Shown here piece by piece: positions 1 to 11,865 of a stretch of 64,000 nucleotides of DNA. Positions within the stretch are counted from its first letter, which is position 1. Every line of letters begins with the position of its first letter. Made by a program: the position numbers and the translations under genes. The DNA is from Amoebophrya sp. A120 (Eukaryota > Sar > Dinophyceae > Syndiniales > Amoebophryaceae). The notes under the pieces were generated by a model. That model searched no databases. It worked only from the letters and a program-made list of their open reading frames with translations, and was not told where the DNA came from. Where the stretch lies: positions 3,651,253 to 3,715,252 of the forward strand of contig CAJINV010000005.1 of the NCBI GenBank assembly GCA_905178155.1. Direction: 5' to 3'.

Positions 1-1277
1 CCCTTCGCTTTCGGGACCTTCTGTCAACGCTGGCGGGGACGCTCCTGCTCTGCCACTTGTCAAATCGCCAGGTTCGACATGCGTCATTTCGGTGAACGAC
101 GAGCTGCCTCTGCGTTTTGCTGCTGACTGGCTGCTGCAATGCTGGTCGTACTCGGGGAAGTCGAGTTTCTTGTCCTGGTTCAGGTCCGCGGACAGCGGGC
201 AAGTGCCGAATTCTGCCCCTTCGAGGACGCCATTGCCATCCGTGTCCAAGGAGCTGAAGTATGCAATAGAAACATGGTGGTGCCGCTACCTGCTCCAGGT
301 TGTCATGCGAGACATACAATAGTGGTTCATCGAAAGCGAAAGGAAACCAGAGTTGTGCAGCTGCAAGTGGTGGAATATCGAATGACTCTGTTGCTCATCA
401 AGCGTCCCTTCGCACGACAAATTTTTTGTATCTGTGTGGAGTGGGTGGGAGCGGGACCATGATTGCAGTACATAGAAAGCGCGCGGCGTTCAAAACCGTC
501 ATTGGCTTGACATTGTAGTACAGTGCGAGGTCGAGTACGAGCGTTTTAAAATGCTGCTGGGAAGCAGTTTATGCATTGCCAAGCAACAAGACGAATCAAT
601 GTATCCTAGGCAGGGCTACTGGCTAAAACCGCATGACAAATTTTGCCAAGTCGAAAAGCGCTTTGCGATTGCGAAGCTGACTCAGCATCAAATGTTGACT
701 CAGCTTCGCAAAGCGCCTTGTCTTCGTCATGCAATCCTGCAATTGGTACGAGCACGATACTTGTTGCTTTGCACTGCATACCCGTGCGATCTTCTCCGCC
801 TCCTTTACCTGGTGGAGACGGCTCTTGGCGGAAGTGAACAATTTCTGCAAACGAGCCATGGCAGAGGTTTCCGAGAACGCAGACGGCGGGGAGGTTTTCC
901 CTGCGGCTGCCGCTGGTGTACCTGAGTAGGTTGATGGTTTGCGTGCTGCTTGATCTTTTTATGGTGGAAAACGGATCTTCGATATCAAAATCCAGGTGAC
1001 ATCAAAATTCGCATGTGGTAGGTGCGACTTGCTGCAAAAGCAAAACCAGAAGAAACCTTTTTTGTTTTTGCAAAATTCAAGACCAGCAGGGTAAAGTTGA
1101 AGTACGTTCTTTTTCGGCCTTCACCGCCCCGCCCTCGACAAAGGGATCCAGAGACGGGGGCTCCGCATTGTACATTTCCGCATCATTTTCGATCGCCACA
1201 GACTGCTGGACGGCGTCGACGATCCCAACAAGCAGCGGAGAAAAGATGATGAGCGGCCGCATCATGATGCTGGTCAT
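1..1277 (-). CDS. Secreted two-EF-loop protein, array copy 1 (3' end cut by window start)
   Basis: First of four related minus-strand genes. The 5' exon starts with ATG at 1277 and encodes a hydrophobic signal peptide (MMRPLIIFSPLLVGIVDA), then an acidic stretch up to a possible GT donor near 1113. A middle exon (about 788-928) encodes a helix beginning MARLQKLFTSAKSR. The third exon (below about 258) holds two 12-residue Ca-binding loops, DTDGNGVLEGAE and DLNQDKKLDFPE, only eight residues apart. That spacing is shorter than in a calmodulin-type EF-hand pair, so a secreted Ca-binding or structural role is likely (inference). The C-terminal part runs off the window at base 1. The intron before the EF exon begins and ends with an inverted GTATGCA and misses a GT-AG boundary by one base. 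Confidence 0.55.
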
Positions 1278-1969
1278 CTTGTTGAAGCAATGGGGCTGCT
1301 TGCGAGGTAAACCTGCTGGCGCTGGACCTAAGGCGTTATTACGTAGTTTAGAGGTATCGTCATCGCGTAGAAGTGAATCAAATAAAGTCGTATTATCACT
1401 TGAAATCGACATCGAGTACGATAACGATGAGACTCATTTTTCACTGTCTTACACCGAAAGGAAAAATGGGCAACAGCACTTCACGCAGCTGATGACACCC
1501 ATCTCTTGTTCCCGCACTCACCTTATCAACACAGACAAGTCACTCACACAACATCTTCTAACGGAGTCTCGCCTTTCAGCTTTAGTGATTGAGTATTTGT
1601 GCGCGAAACACATGCTCCACGCTTCCGTCGCTCTCCAAGACACAAATCGTGTTGCTCGGGATCTCTGCAGCTGGCTTTTCTGCATCTAAGACTATGCACA
1701 CACATCGAAACGAACTTCACTCACAAGTCTCATTTCCCGGCGGAATGACATCGCCGAAAACAGATTCGAAGCGACGAAGAACGCAAGAAATGATCTTGAT
1801 TTGTCGTTTAAGCATGTCGACATTGTGCTGCGTCTTGTCATCGAGCAAAAATGCTCACCACACGAAACCGTAGGTGTCGCGCGAACTACTTTCAACACCC
1901 TCGTGAGGAGTCTTTCTTGGCGGCACATAGTTTTCTTTCAGCGACTACACTTCTAAAAATTCTCAAATT

Positions 1970-2314
1970 CTACTCTACAAGCTCCTCCACAGCGGGAGCA
2001 TCTAAAACCGCTTCCGGCGACGGTGCATCATCTACATCTGCTTCTGCATGTTGAGGAGTGCTATTCATATTCTGGAGTTTCATAGTCTTCCGGTCTCTCA
2101 TGTCGGAAGCGGGACTGTGCTTCCGGTCTGATGTGGCACCATCATCATCTTGAGAGAGTGGACTCTCTTCTATTTTTACTCGTCCTGCACCTGCTTGTCG
2201 TTCATACTCCTCCGCATGCTGGTAGAAGTCCTTCGTGATAGACGTCAAACCAAACGCCCTCCTCATATCCTCGACCACCATAGGGTAAATGGTTTCCTTC
2301 CTCATATCCTCCAC
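1970..2314 (-). pseudogene. Lipase 3'-end fragment, array copy 1
   Basis: This stretch encodes the last part of the lipase at 12452-18808, from KETIYPMVVEDMRRAFGL through the acidic tail ending VEELVE and its stop. It lacks the catalytic core. The upstream junction is with the PPPDE-like fragment at 2302-2451 and lies in a short shared run (gaggatatgagg) that also occurs within the lipase, which suggests a microhomology-mediated break. The frame is still open, so it may be a recent duplicate under little selection or a transcribed 3'-UTR relic. It cannot encode an active lipase. Confidence 0.7.
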
Positions 2315-4250
2315 TCGCGGCCGTACACCTCAACACCGATGTGGTAGGCCCCAATAGTTTCCGTGGTTAGCTTACCAATCAGGTCGTTGAACTGTTTCAC
2401 CTCTTTGCGGTTGGTAACATGGTAGATGTGCAGAAAAACGTCGCCGAGCATCTTGATCTTCTAAAAATTCATCATATGATGCGAAGCAAAATGATATAAC
2501 AAGGTAAATCGAAAAAATCCTCCTTTTTGCATCATCAAAGACAGTGACAAAAAGCGAGACAATTATTCGCGCTTGAAAACACCGGCATGGTCGGGCGAGC
2601 GGTAAACTAAAACCGTACAAATCTTTAAAATCAAAGACCGAAAAAATGTTCTTCTTCATGATCACGTTGATGCTCTTGTGGTAAGTATGTAACTAAGTAC
2701 CTCCCTCTGGCCATCCTATAAACAGCGTACAACGTCGGATCAACAAAATTATTGGCAGCTTTTCAAGCTCCGGAACCTTTTTGCTTTTACGTCGACCTAT
2801 TTCTTCACACTTGAATGTAATTTGTACCTGCGCTTATCATACAGGCACGATGATAATCTTGCGACTGCGAGGAAACGGGTCTTCCTGTCGCAACAAAAAC
2901 TTCTGACGACGAAAACACAGAATCGAATCGACAACCAAGAGCGCGGCACGACGAGGAGAGAGTCGGACTCTAAGAACTGCGTACTGTCGCTGTGCTGTGT
3001 CCGTGTCACTTCCCCGCGCCATGAACAATACAGCACGAAGTTGTCACAGCTTTCGCGATAAGTTTTTTTTTGATGGTTTGTTTTTTTTTCCCCGCTGTTG
3101 TTCTTTTTTCTCGGCTACACTATCAGCTCCTCCACATTGGGAGCATCTACCGCTTATCCGGTAGTTGCACCTAGTCACTCGTACATTCGAAATCATTTTT
3201 TTTGAAATGAAACATTCGAAATCATTTTTTTCTCTCGTATGCATTTAAGTACATACTCGTTCCAAAGCGAACAGTTTTTGCAGCCATGCCTGAACTACCA
3301 GAACCGGTCAATGGAGTCCTTCTAACTTCCGTCCCGCAGGAGCCGGGCCCTCTTTGCAGCGATAGACTCCTCCTCTTGAAATGGGATCCCCGTTGCCCCC
3401 TGCGACTGAGACGCAGCGGCCGACGGGCCTCGCCAGGCGGGGGGGGCATCTGCTGCACTTGGAACGTCGCTGGTCGGTTGCGAAGGAGCGTTGCTTTGAT
3501 GTCGTGACGTAGAAAAAATGTAGCTATGGTCTGGCTATCGTCAAAGTGATGAGAAAGAGGACAGCAGCACTTTTGGCGAGATGATGTGGCCAACAGGAGC
3601 GTATCAGCAAAATGAAAAATTCTGGATGTGCGTACCTTCGTCCCCTTCGGCTGCGTGCAATTAGCATTTCCGGCTCTTGGAAAGCGCTTGCCCCATCGCA
3701 GCAGCTCGACAACCACCAAGGCCAACAAGATGAACTCATCTGGAGAAATGCCATTTCTGTGGGGTTCTTTTCCGGGGCTGCGGTTCCCGGACCAGCAGGT
3801 AGATTTACTCCGCCAATTTTCGAAACACCGTCACCGTCGCCCGCCTGCTCTTGCTGACTGCTGCAATGCAGGTTGTACTCGGGGAAGTCCAATTTCTTAT
3901 CCTCATTCAGGTCCGCGGACAGCGGGCACGTGCAGAGTTCCGCGCCTTCGAGGACGTCGTTGCCGTCCGTGTCCAAGGAGCTGAAGTATGCAATAGAAAC
4001 ATGGTGGTGCCGCTACCTGCTCCAGCTTGTCATGCGAGACATTATACAAGAGTTGTTCTGGTTCATCGAAAGCGAAAGGAAACCAGAGTTGTGCTGCAAG
4101 TGGTGGAACATCGAATGACAATGTTGCTCATCAAGTGTCGTTGGTGTTGCTTTGCACGACAAATTTGTATGTATGTGGAGTGGGTGGGAGCGGGACCATG
4201 ATTGCAGCACATAGAAAGCGCGCGGCGTTCAAAACCGTCATCGGCTTGAC
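2092..4250. repeat. Duplicated block D, copy 1 (identical to 8940-11098)
   Basis: About 2.16 kb that recurs at an offset of +6848. It covers the end of a lipase tail, the PPPDE-like fragment, a non-coding stretch (about 2460-3280) and the 3' half of Ca-binding gene copy 2. Every stretch I compared by eye was identical, including homopolymer runs near 3061. Divergence begins at about 2091 on one side and about 4251 on the other. Confidence 0.85.
2302..2451 (-). pseudogene. PPPDE/DeSI-like peptidase N-terminal fragment, copy 1
   Basis: A 49-codon frame starting at ATG 2451. The motifs VFLHIYHVTN and GAYHIGVEVYGREW match the start and the His-containing segment of PPPDE (DeSI-type) thiol peptidase domains, where a histidine in a (Y/F)HxGVEVYG context is the catalytic His. 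The frame stops at the junction with the lipase tail (TGA at 2302-2304), so the downstream catalytic Cys region is missing. It looks like a first exon captured in the rearranged array. It could alternatively be exon 1 of a gene spliced elsewhere. Confidence 0.5.
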
Positions 4251-5000
4251 GTCGTAGTTCAGTGCGAGGTCGAGTACGAGCGTTTTGAAATGCTGCTGGG
4301 AAGCGGTTTATGCATTTCCAAGCAACAAGACGAATGTAACTTAGGCAGGGCTACTGGTTAAAACCTCATGACAAATTTTGCCAAGTCGAAAAGCGCTTTG
4401 CGATTGCGAAGTTGAGTCAGCATTAAATGCTTACTCAGCTTCGCAAAGCACTTTGTCTTCGTCATGCAATCCTGCAATTGGTACGAGCACGATGCTTGTT
4501 GCTTTGCACTGCATACGCTTGCGATCTTCTGCGCCTCCTTCACCTGGTTGACACGGCTCTTGGCGGAAGTGAACAATTTCTGCAAACGAGCCATGGCGGA
4601 GGTTTGCGAGAACGCAGACGGCGGGGAAGTTTTCCCTGCGGCTGCCGCTGGTGTACCTAGGTCGAAGATGGTTTACGTGCTTGGTCTTATATCTTGTTGT
4701 GCAAGCATAATCACGAAGCGAAATCTTGAAAAAAGCTTAAACTTATGAATGTCGGTGAAGTTCTTTCAGCTCGTATTTGTAAACTTTTGAGGATTCGACT
4801 GGCAAAATTCAAAAAGAACAGAGAAGTATCTATCAAGTACGTTCTTTTTCGGCCTTCGTCCACCCCCCGACAAAGGTATCCAAGGGCTCCGCACTGTACA
4901 TTTCCGCGTCGTTTTCGATCGCCACAGACTGCTGCACGGCGTCGACGACCCCAACAAGCAGCAGAGACGAGATGATGTGCGGCCGCATCATGGCGCTCAT
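3322..5000 (-). CDS. Secreted two-EF-loop protein, array copy 2
   Basis: Same architecture as copy 1: ATG at 5000, signal peptide (MMRPHIISSLLLVGVVDA), middle helix exon near 4523-4640, then the EF exon ending near 3985 on its upper side with loops DTDGNDVLEGAE and DLNEDKKLDFPE. After the loops the reading continues to VSKIGG, where a GTAAAT donor is present at about 3805. A downstream exon (about 3322-3490) encodes a Pro/Ala-rich tail ending AAKRARLLRDGS and a stop at 3322-3324; its acceptor is uncertain. The C-terminus differs from copy 3. The promoter-side region is shared with the other copies. Confidence 0.55.
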
Positions 5001-5697
5001 CTTGTTGACGCAATGGGGCTGCTTGCAAAGTAATAAGTCTGGTGGTGGTGGACTTTAGGCGTTTATTTCGTAGTTTAGAGGCGTCGTCATGACGTAGAAA
5101 TGAATTGAGTAAAGTTGCATTATGACAACTTGCAATCGACATCGAGTACCATAACAATCAAACTCATTTTTCACTGTCTTACACCGGAGGGAAAAATGGG
5201 CAACACTTCACGCAGCTGATGACACCGCTCTCTTGTTCCCAAACTCCCCTTATCAGCACAGACAAGTCACTCACACAACACCTTCTAACGGAGTGTCGTC
5301 TTTCAGCTTTAATGATTGAGTATTTGTGCGCGAAACACAGGCTCCACGCTTCCGTCGCTCTCCAAGACACAAATCGTGTTGCTCAGGATCTCTGGTGCTG
5401 GCTTTTCTGCATCTAAGACTATGCACACACATCGAAACGAGCTTCACTCACAAGTCTCATTTCCCGGCGGAATGACATCGCCGAAAACAGATTCGAAGCG
5501 ACCAAGAACGCAAGAGTTGATCTTGATTTGTCGTTTAAGCATGTCGACATTGTGCTGCGTCTTGTCATCGAGCAAAAATGTTCACCACACGAAACCGTAG
5601 GTGTTGCGCAAACTGCTTTCGACAACTTCGTGCGGAGTCTTTCTTGGCGGCACGTAGTTTTTTTTCACCGACTACACTCCTAAAAAATCCTCAACTT

Positions 5698-6000
5698 TTA
5701 TTCTATAAGCTCCTCCACAGAGGGAACATCTAAAACAGCTTCCGGCGACGGTGCATCGTCTACATCTGCATGTTGAGGAGTGCTATTCATATTCTGGAGT
5801 TTCATAGTTTTCCGGTCTCTCATGTCGGAAGCGGGAGTGTGCTTCCGGTCTGATGTGGCACCATCATCATCTTGAGAGAGTGGACTCTCTTCTATTTTTA
5901 CTCGTCCTGCACGTGCATGTCGTTCATAGTCCTCCGCATGCTGGTAGCCCTTCGTGATAGACGTCAAACCAAACGCCCTCCTCATATCCTCGACCACCAT
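5698..6000 (-). pseudogene. Lipase 3'-end fragment, array copy 2
   Basis: Encodes the lipase C-terminal tail from MVVEDMRRAFGL to a final IE before the stop. Homology to the lipase ends near 6007, and the sequence beyond is unrelated, so this copy has a different upstream breakpoint from the fragments at 1970 and 8824. It has no catalytic residues. Confidence 0.65.
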
Positions 6001-6009
6001 CGGGTAATT

Positions 6010-6594
6010 CTGGTTGCGGTTGTCCTACACCAGGATCCGGGGACTCTGATTGTGGTTGTCCTACATGTTCGTCCCAGCCAGGTCCTCCCGCTGCAAAATG
6101 GTATCGCGATCAGAGGCTAATCAGGCCCCAAGTGTTCGTGCGCCGCGCCTGGTCCGCCTGTTTTCTTCTTTTCTCCTCCCTGTGATGTCAGAAGTACAAC
6201 AAACAGCAGTGATGATAAGGGAGATAATGTCTCGAACGAGAGGTGGCCTGTAATTACGTTATTTGTCCTGCGCTGGCGCTGGTCCCGCTTGCAAATAAAT
6301 TCGTCTTCGTGCTCCTGCACGTGCACGAGCAGCGATGCATACACATGACCGATGATATTCATATTAACTACTGGCTCGCTAAGCCCTGCTCGTTTCGCGC
6401 AGATTTCTCCATCTCCTCCGAGACGCAGAAAAATAAACTGCACTGCAAAAGCATAACGTTAGAAGTTAGTGGTCTAATAAACACGATGAAGAACCTGAAG
6501 TGAACGGCTACCTACGAAGAAATATAATATATGTGCAGCAAACTATGTATAGTTCGGAATCCAAAAAAAGTACTCCTTTTTTTGCTCTGGGTTA
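6010..6594. other. Unassigned spacer between array units
   Basis: About 585 bases between the lipase tail fragment and Ca-binding gene copy 3. It has a short imperfect repeat (tctggttgcggttgtcctac / tctgattgtggttgtcctac, near 6010-6066). I see no coding frame with recognisable features and no TIR element. Confidence 0.4.
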
Positions 6595-8237
6595 CTAGCT
6601 TTCAAAATCGCCTCGTACTCCTGCCTTCCTGGGAGGACGACGAACTCCTCGGCGCCAGGGTCGGGGCCGGGCCTGATGAAGATGGTGATCGTGATGTTTC
6701 TTATTCTTGTCATCGTAACGAAGACTCCTGACATCTAGCAGTTGCTTCGAAAGCGATGAATCGTCGCAATAAGTTGACTCTATCTCGGTCTTGGCACTAA
6801 TATGTGCAGGAGCATAGAGGAAGCCAGAGCAAGCTTCTATCGTGTACCTGCTTGCAGACCGCGGCGCTTCGCTGCTGCTACAACAAAACGACGACCGCGA
6901 CTCGCTCCCCCTGCTCTTCTCCAGAAAGGCCGCCTCGTCAAGAACATCCGTGGCTTCCACTTCTGTCACCGGTGTCGGGGACGCTCCTGCTCTGCCACTT
7001 GTCATATCGCCAGCTTCGACATGCGTTATTTCGGTAAACGACGAGCTGCTGGCAGAGGCGGCACTGTCTGCGTTCTGTTGCTGACTGCTGCAATGCTGGT
7101 CGTACTCGGGGAAGTCCAATTTCTTGTCCTCATTCAGATCCGCGGACAGCGGGCACGTGCCGAATTCTGCCCCTTCGAGGACGTCATTGCCGTCCGTGTC
7201 CAAAGAGCTGAAGTATGCAATAGAAACATTTTTGTGCCGCTACCTGCTCCATCTTGTCATGCGAGACATTCTTTCAATAGTGGTTCATCGAAACCAGCAA
7301 AGTTGTGCAGCTGCAAGTGGTGGAATATCGAATAACTCTGTTGCTCATCAAGTGTCGTTGGTGTTTCTTTATTGCACGACAAGTTTGTATGTATGTGGAG
7401 TGGGTGGGAGCGGGACCACAATTGCAGCACATAGAAACCGCGCGGCGTATAAAACGGTCATCGGCCTGACGTTGTAGTCCAGTGCGAGGTCGAGTACGAG
7501 CGTTTTGAAATGCTGCTGGGAAGCGGTTTATGCATTGCCAAGCAACAAGACGAATGTAACTTAGGCAGGGCTACTGGTTAAAACCGCATGACAAATTTTG
7601 CCAACTCGACAAGGAAAAGCGCTTTGCGAAGCTGAGTCAGCATTAAATGCTGACTCAGCTTCGCAAAACATTTTGTCTTGTTCGTCATGCATTCCTGCAA
7701 TAGTTGGTACGAGAACGAGCACGATACTTGTTGTTTTGCACTGCATACGCTTGCGATCTTCTGCGCCTCCTTTACCTGGTGGACGCGACTCTTGGCTGAA
7801 GTGAACAATTTCTGCAGACGAGCCATGGCGGAGGTTTCCGTGAACGCAGACGGCCGGGAGGTTTTCCCTGAGGCTGCCGCTGGTGTACCTAGGTAGGTTG
7901 ATGGTTTGTGTGCGGCTCGATCTCGTTATGGTGGAAAACGGATCTTCGATATCAAATCCAGGTGACATCAAAATTCCTATGTGGTAGGTGGGACTCGCAA
8001 AAGCCAAACCAGAAGGAACTTTTTTTGTTTTTGCAAAATTCAAGACCAGCAGGGTAAAGTCGAAGTACGTTCTTTTTCGGCGTTCACCGCCCCGCCCTCG
8101 AAAAAGGGATCCGAGGGCGAGGGCTCCGCACTGTACATTTCCGCGTCGTTTTCGATCGCCACAGACTGCTGCACGGCGTCGACGACCCCAGCAAGCAGCA
8201 GAGAAAAGATGATGAGCGGCCGCATCATGCTGCTCAT
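6595..8237 (-). CDS. Secreted two-EF-loop protein, array copy 3
   Basis: Best-defined member of the family. Exon 1 (8069-8237) starts at ATG 8237 and encodes a signal peptide (MRPLIIFSLLLAGVVDA) followed by VQQSVAIENDAEMYS and an acidic segment. Exon 2 (7749-7888) encodes TSAMARLQKLFTSAKSR plus a Lys/Glu-rich helix. Exon 3 (6595-7206) encodes loops DTDGNDVLEGAE and DLNEDKKLDFPE, then a Ser/Thr-rich region. A GTACAC donor near codon SAS|RYT means the last 80 residues may be intronic. Exons 1+2 total 309 nt, so the frame carries into exon 3. Secreted Ca-binding is expected from the loops; the role is unknown. Confidence 0.6.
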
Positions 8238-8946
8238 CTTGTCGACACAATGGGGCTGCTTGCAAAGAACAGGCCTGCTGGTGGACTTTAGGCGTTTATT
8301 TCGTAGTTTAGAAACATCGTCATGACGGAGAAATGAATTGAATAAAGTTGCATTATCACAACTTGCAATCGACATCGAGTACGATAACAACCAAACTCAT
8401 TTTTCACTGTCTTACACCGGAGGGAAAAATGGGACACACTTCACGCAGGTGATGACACCGCTCTCTTGTTCCCAAACTCCCCTATATCAACACAGACAAG
8501 TCACTCACACAACACCTTCTAACAGACGCTCGTCTATCTTCCAGCTTTAGTGATTGAGTATTTGTGCGCGAAACACAAGTGTCATTTCCCGGCGGAATGA
8601 CATCGCCGAAAACGAATTCGAATCGACGAAGAACGCAAGAAATGATCTTGATTTGTCGTTTGAGCATGTCGACATTGTGCTGCGTCTTGTCATCGAGCAA
8701 AAATGTTCACCACACGAAACCGTAGGTGTTGCGCAAACTGCTTTCAACAACTTCGTGCGGAGTCTTTCTTGGCGGCACGTAGTTTTTTTTCACCGACTAC
8801 ACTCCTAAAAAATTCCTCAACTTTTACTCTACAAGCTCCTCCACAGCGGGAGCATCTAAAACAGCTTCCGGCGACGGTGCATCATCTACATCTGCATGGT
8901 GAGGAGTGCTATTCATATTCTGGAGTTTCATAGTTTCCCGGTCTCT
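7468..8946. repeat. Duplicated block E, copy 1 (identical to 11096-12574)
   Basis: About 1.48 kb that recurs at an offset of +3628. It covers exons 1 and 2 of the Ca-binding gene, the promoter-side spacer and the start of the lipase tail. No difference was seen in the stretches compared. Upstream of about 7468 the two copies differ at several bases. Confidence 0.8.
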
Positions 8947-9162
8947 CATGTCGGAAGCGGGACTGTGCTTCCGGTCTGATGTGGCACCATCATCATCTTG
9001 AGAGAGTGGACTCTCTTCTATTTTTACTCGTCCTGCACCTGCTTGTCGTTCATACTCCTCCGCATGCTGGTAGAAGTCCTTCGTGATAGACGTCAAACCA
9101 AACGCCCTCCTCATATCCTCGACCACCATAGGGTAAATGGTTTCCTTCCTCATATCCTCCAC
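8824..9162 (-). pseudogene. Lipase 3'-end fragment, array copy 3
   Basis: Near-identical to the fragment at 1970-2314, and joined at the same breakpoint to a PPPDE-like fragment. It encodes the tail from KETIYPMVVEDMRRAFGL to VEELVE and stop, without the lipase core. Confidence 0.7.
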
Positions 9163-11098
9163 TCGCGGCCGTACACCTCAACACCGATGTGGTAGGCCCC
9201 AATAGTTTCCGTGGTTAGCTTACCAATCAGGTCGTTGAACTGTTTCACCTCTTTGCGGTTGGTAACATGGTAGATGTGCAGAAAAACGTCGCCGAGCATC
9301 TTGATCTTCTAAAAATTCATCATATGATGCGAAGCAAAATGATATAACAAGGTAAATCGAAAAAATCCTCCTTTTTGCATCATCAAAGACAGTGACAAAA
9401 AGCGAGACAATTATTCGCGCTTGAAAACACCGGCATGGTCGGGCGAGCGGTAAACTAAAACCGTACAAATCTTTAAAATCAAAGACCGAAAAAATGTTCT
9501 TCTTCATGATCACGTTGATGCTCTTGTGGTAAGTATGTAACTAAGTACCTCCCTCTGGCCATCCTATAAACAGCGTACAACGTCGGATCAACAAAATTAT
9601 TGGCAGCTTTTCAAGCTCCGGAACCTTTTTGCTTTTACGTCGACCTATTTCTTCACACTTGAATGTAATTTGTACCTGCGCTTATCATACAGGCACGATG
9701 ATAATCTTGCGACTGCGAGGAAACGGGTCTTCCTGTCGCAACAAAAACTTCTGACGACGAAAACACAGAATCGAATCGACAACCAAGAGCGCGGCACGAC
9801 GAGGAGAGAGTCGGACTCTAAGAACTGCGTACTGTCGCTGTGCTGTGTCCGTGTCACTTCCCCGCGCCATGAACAATACAGCACGAAGTTGTCACAGCTT
9901 TCGCGATAAGTTTTTTTTTGATGGTTTGTTTTTTTTTCCCCGCTGTTGTTCTTTTTTCTCGGCTACACTATCAGCTCCTCCACATTGGGAGCATCTACCG
10001 CTTATCCGGTAGTTGCACCTAGTCACTCGTACATTCGAAATCATTTTTTTTGAAATGAAACATTCGAAATCATTTTTTTCTCTCGTATGCATTTAAGTAC
10101 ATACTCGTTCCAAAGCGAACAGTTTTTGCAGCCATGCCTGAACTACCAGAACCGGTCAATGGAGTCCTTCTAACTTCCGTCCCGCAGGAGCCGGGCCCTC
10201 TTTGCAGCGATAGACTCCTCCTCTTGAAATGGGATCCCCGTTGCCCCCTGCGACTGAGACGCAGCGGCCGACGGGCCTCGCCAGGCGGGGGGGGCATCTG
10301 CTGCACTTGGAACGTCGCTGGTCGGTTGCGAAGGAGCGTTGCTTTGATGTCGTGACGTAGAAAAAATGTAGCTATGGTCTGGCTATCGTCAAAGTGATGA
10401 GAAAGAGGACAGCAGCACTTTTGGCGAGATGATGTGGCCAACAGGAGCGTATCAGCAAAATGAAAAATTCTGGATGTGCGTACCTTCGTCCCCTTCGGCT
10501 GCGTGCAATTAGCATTTCCGGCTCTTGGAAAGCGCTTGCCCCATCGCAGCAGCTCGACAACCACCAAGGCCAACAAGATGAACTCATCTGGAGAAATGCC
10601 ATTTCTGTGGGGTTCTTTTCCGGGGCTGCGGTTCCCGGACCAGCAGGTAGATTTACTCCGCCAATTTTCGAAACACCGTCACCGTCGCCCGCCTGCTCTT
10701 GCTGACTGCTGCAATGCAGGTTGTACTCGGGGAAGTCCAATTTCTTATCCTCATTCAGGTCCGCGGACAGCGGGCACGTGCAGAGTTCCGCGCCTTCGAG
10801 GACGTCGTTGCCGTCCGTGTCCAAGGAGCTGAAGTATGCAATAGAAACATGGTGGTGCCGCTACCTGCTCCAGCTTGTCATGCGAGACATTATACAAGAG
10901 TTGTTCTGGTTCATCGAAAGCGAAAGGAAACCAGAGTTGTGCTGCAAGTGGTGGAACATCGAATGACAATGTTGCTCATCAAGTGTCGTTGGTGTTGCTT
11001 TGCACGACAAATTTGTATGTATGTGGAGTGGGTGGGAGCGGGACCATGATTGCAGCACATAGAAAGCGCGCGGCGTTCAAAACCGTCATCGGCTTGAC
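8940..11098. repeat. Duplicated block D, copy 2 (identical to 2092-4250)
   Basis: Second copy of the 2.16-kb block, in the same orientation. Its right edge, near 11096, abuts directly a copy of block E, so the unit at 8.9-12.6 kb is a mosaic of two older units. This is the pattern expected from unequal crossover or gene conversion. Confidence 0.85.
9150..9299 (-). pseudogene. PPPDE/DeSI-like fragment, copy 2
   Basis: Identical copy of 2302-2451: start ATG at 9299, motif YHIGVEVYGREW, stop at the lipase-tail junction. It is present because block D is duplicated. Confidence 0.5.
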
Positions 11099-11865
11099 GT
11101 TGTAGTCCAGTGCGAGGTCGAGTACGAGCGTTTTGAAATGCTGCTGGGAAGCGGTTTATGCATTGCCAAGCAACAAGACGAATGTAACTTAGGCAGGGCT
11201 ACTGGTTAAAACCGCATGACAAATTTTGCCAACTCGACAAGGAAAAGCGCTTTGCGAAGCTGAGTCAGCATTAAATGCTGACTCAGCTTCGCAAAACATT
11301 TTGTCTTGTTCGTCATGCATTCCTGCAATAGTTGGTACGAGAACGAGCACGATACTTGTTGTTTTGCACTGCATACGCTTGCGATCTTCTGCGCCTCCTT
11401 TACCTGGTGGACGCGACTCTTGGCTGAAGTGAACAATTTCTGCAGACGAGCCATGGCGGAGGTTTCCGTGAACGCAGACGGCCGGGAGGTTTTCCCTGAG
11501 GCTGCCGCTGGTGTACCTAGGTAGGTTGATGGTTTGTGTGCGGCTCGATCTCGTTATGGTGGAAAACGGATCTTCGATATCAAATCCAGGTGACATCAAA
11601 ATTCCTATGTGGTAGGTGGGACTCGCAAAAGCCAAACCAGAAGGAACTTTTTTTGTTTTTGCAAAATTCAAGACCAGCAGGGTAAAGTCGAAGTACGTTC
11701 TTTTTCGGCGTTCACCGCCCCGCCCTCGAAAAAGGGATCCGAGGGCGAGGGCTCCGCACTGTACATTTCCGCGTCGTTTTCGATCGCCACAGACTGCTGC
11801 ACGGCGTCGACGACCCCAGCAAGCAGCAGAGAAAAGATGATGAGCGGCCGCATCATGCTGCTCAT
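10170..11865 (-). CDS. Secreted two-EF-loop protein, array copy 4
   Basis: Chimeric copy. Exons 1 and 2 (11697-11865 and 11377-11516) lie in block E and match copy 3 exactly. The EF exon and Pro/Ala-rich tail lie in block D and match copy 2 exactly. The start is ATG 11865, and the stop is at 10170-10172 if the tail exon is used. The switch falls inside the second intron, so the protein should combine the copy-3 N-terminus with the copy-2 C-terminus. Confidence 0.55.

Noticed and set aside
2150-2347. Plus-strand ORFs recurring in the array (e.g. MREWTLFYFYSS...)
   Set aside because: Antisense shadows of the lipase tail and PPPDE-like fragment.
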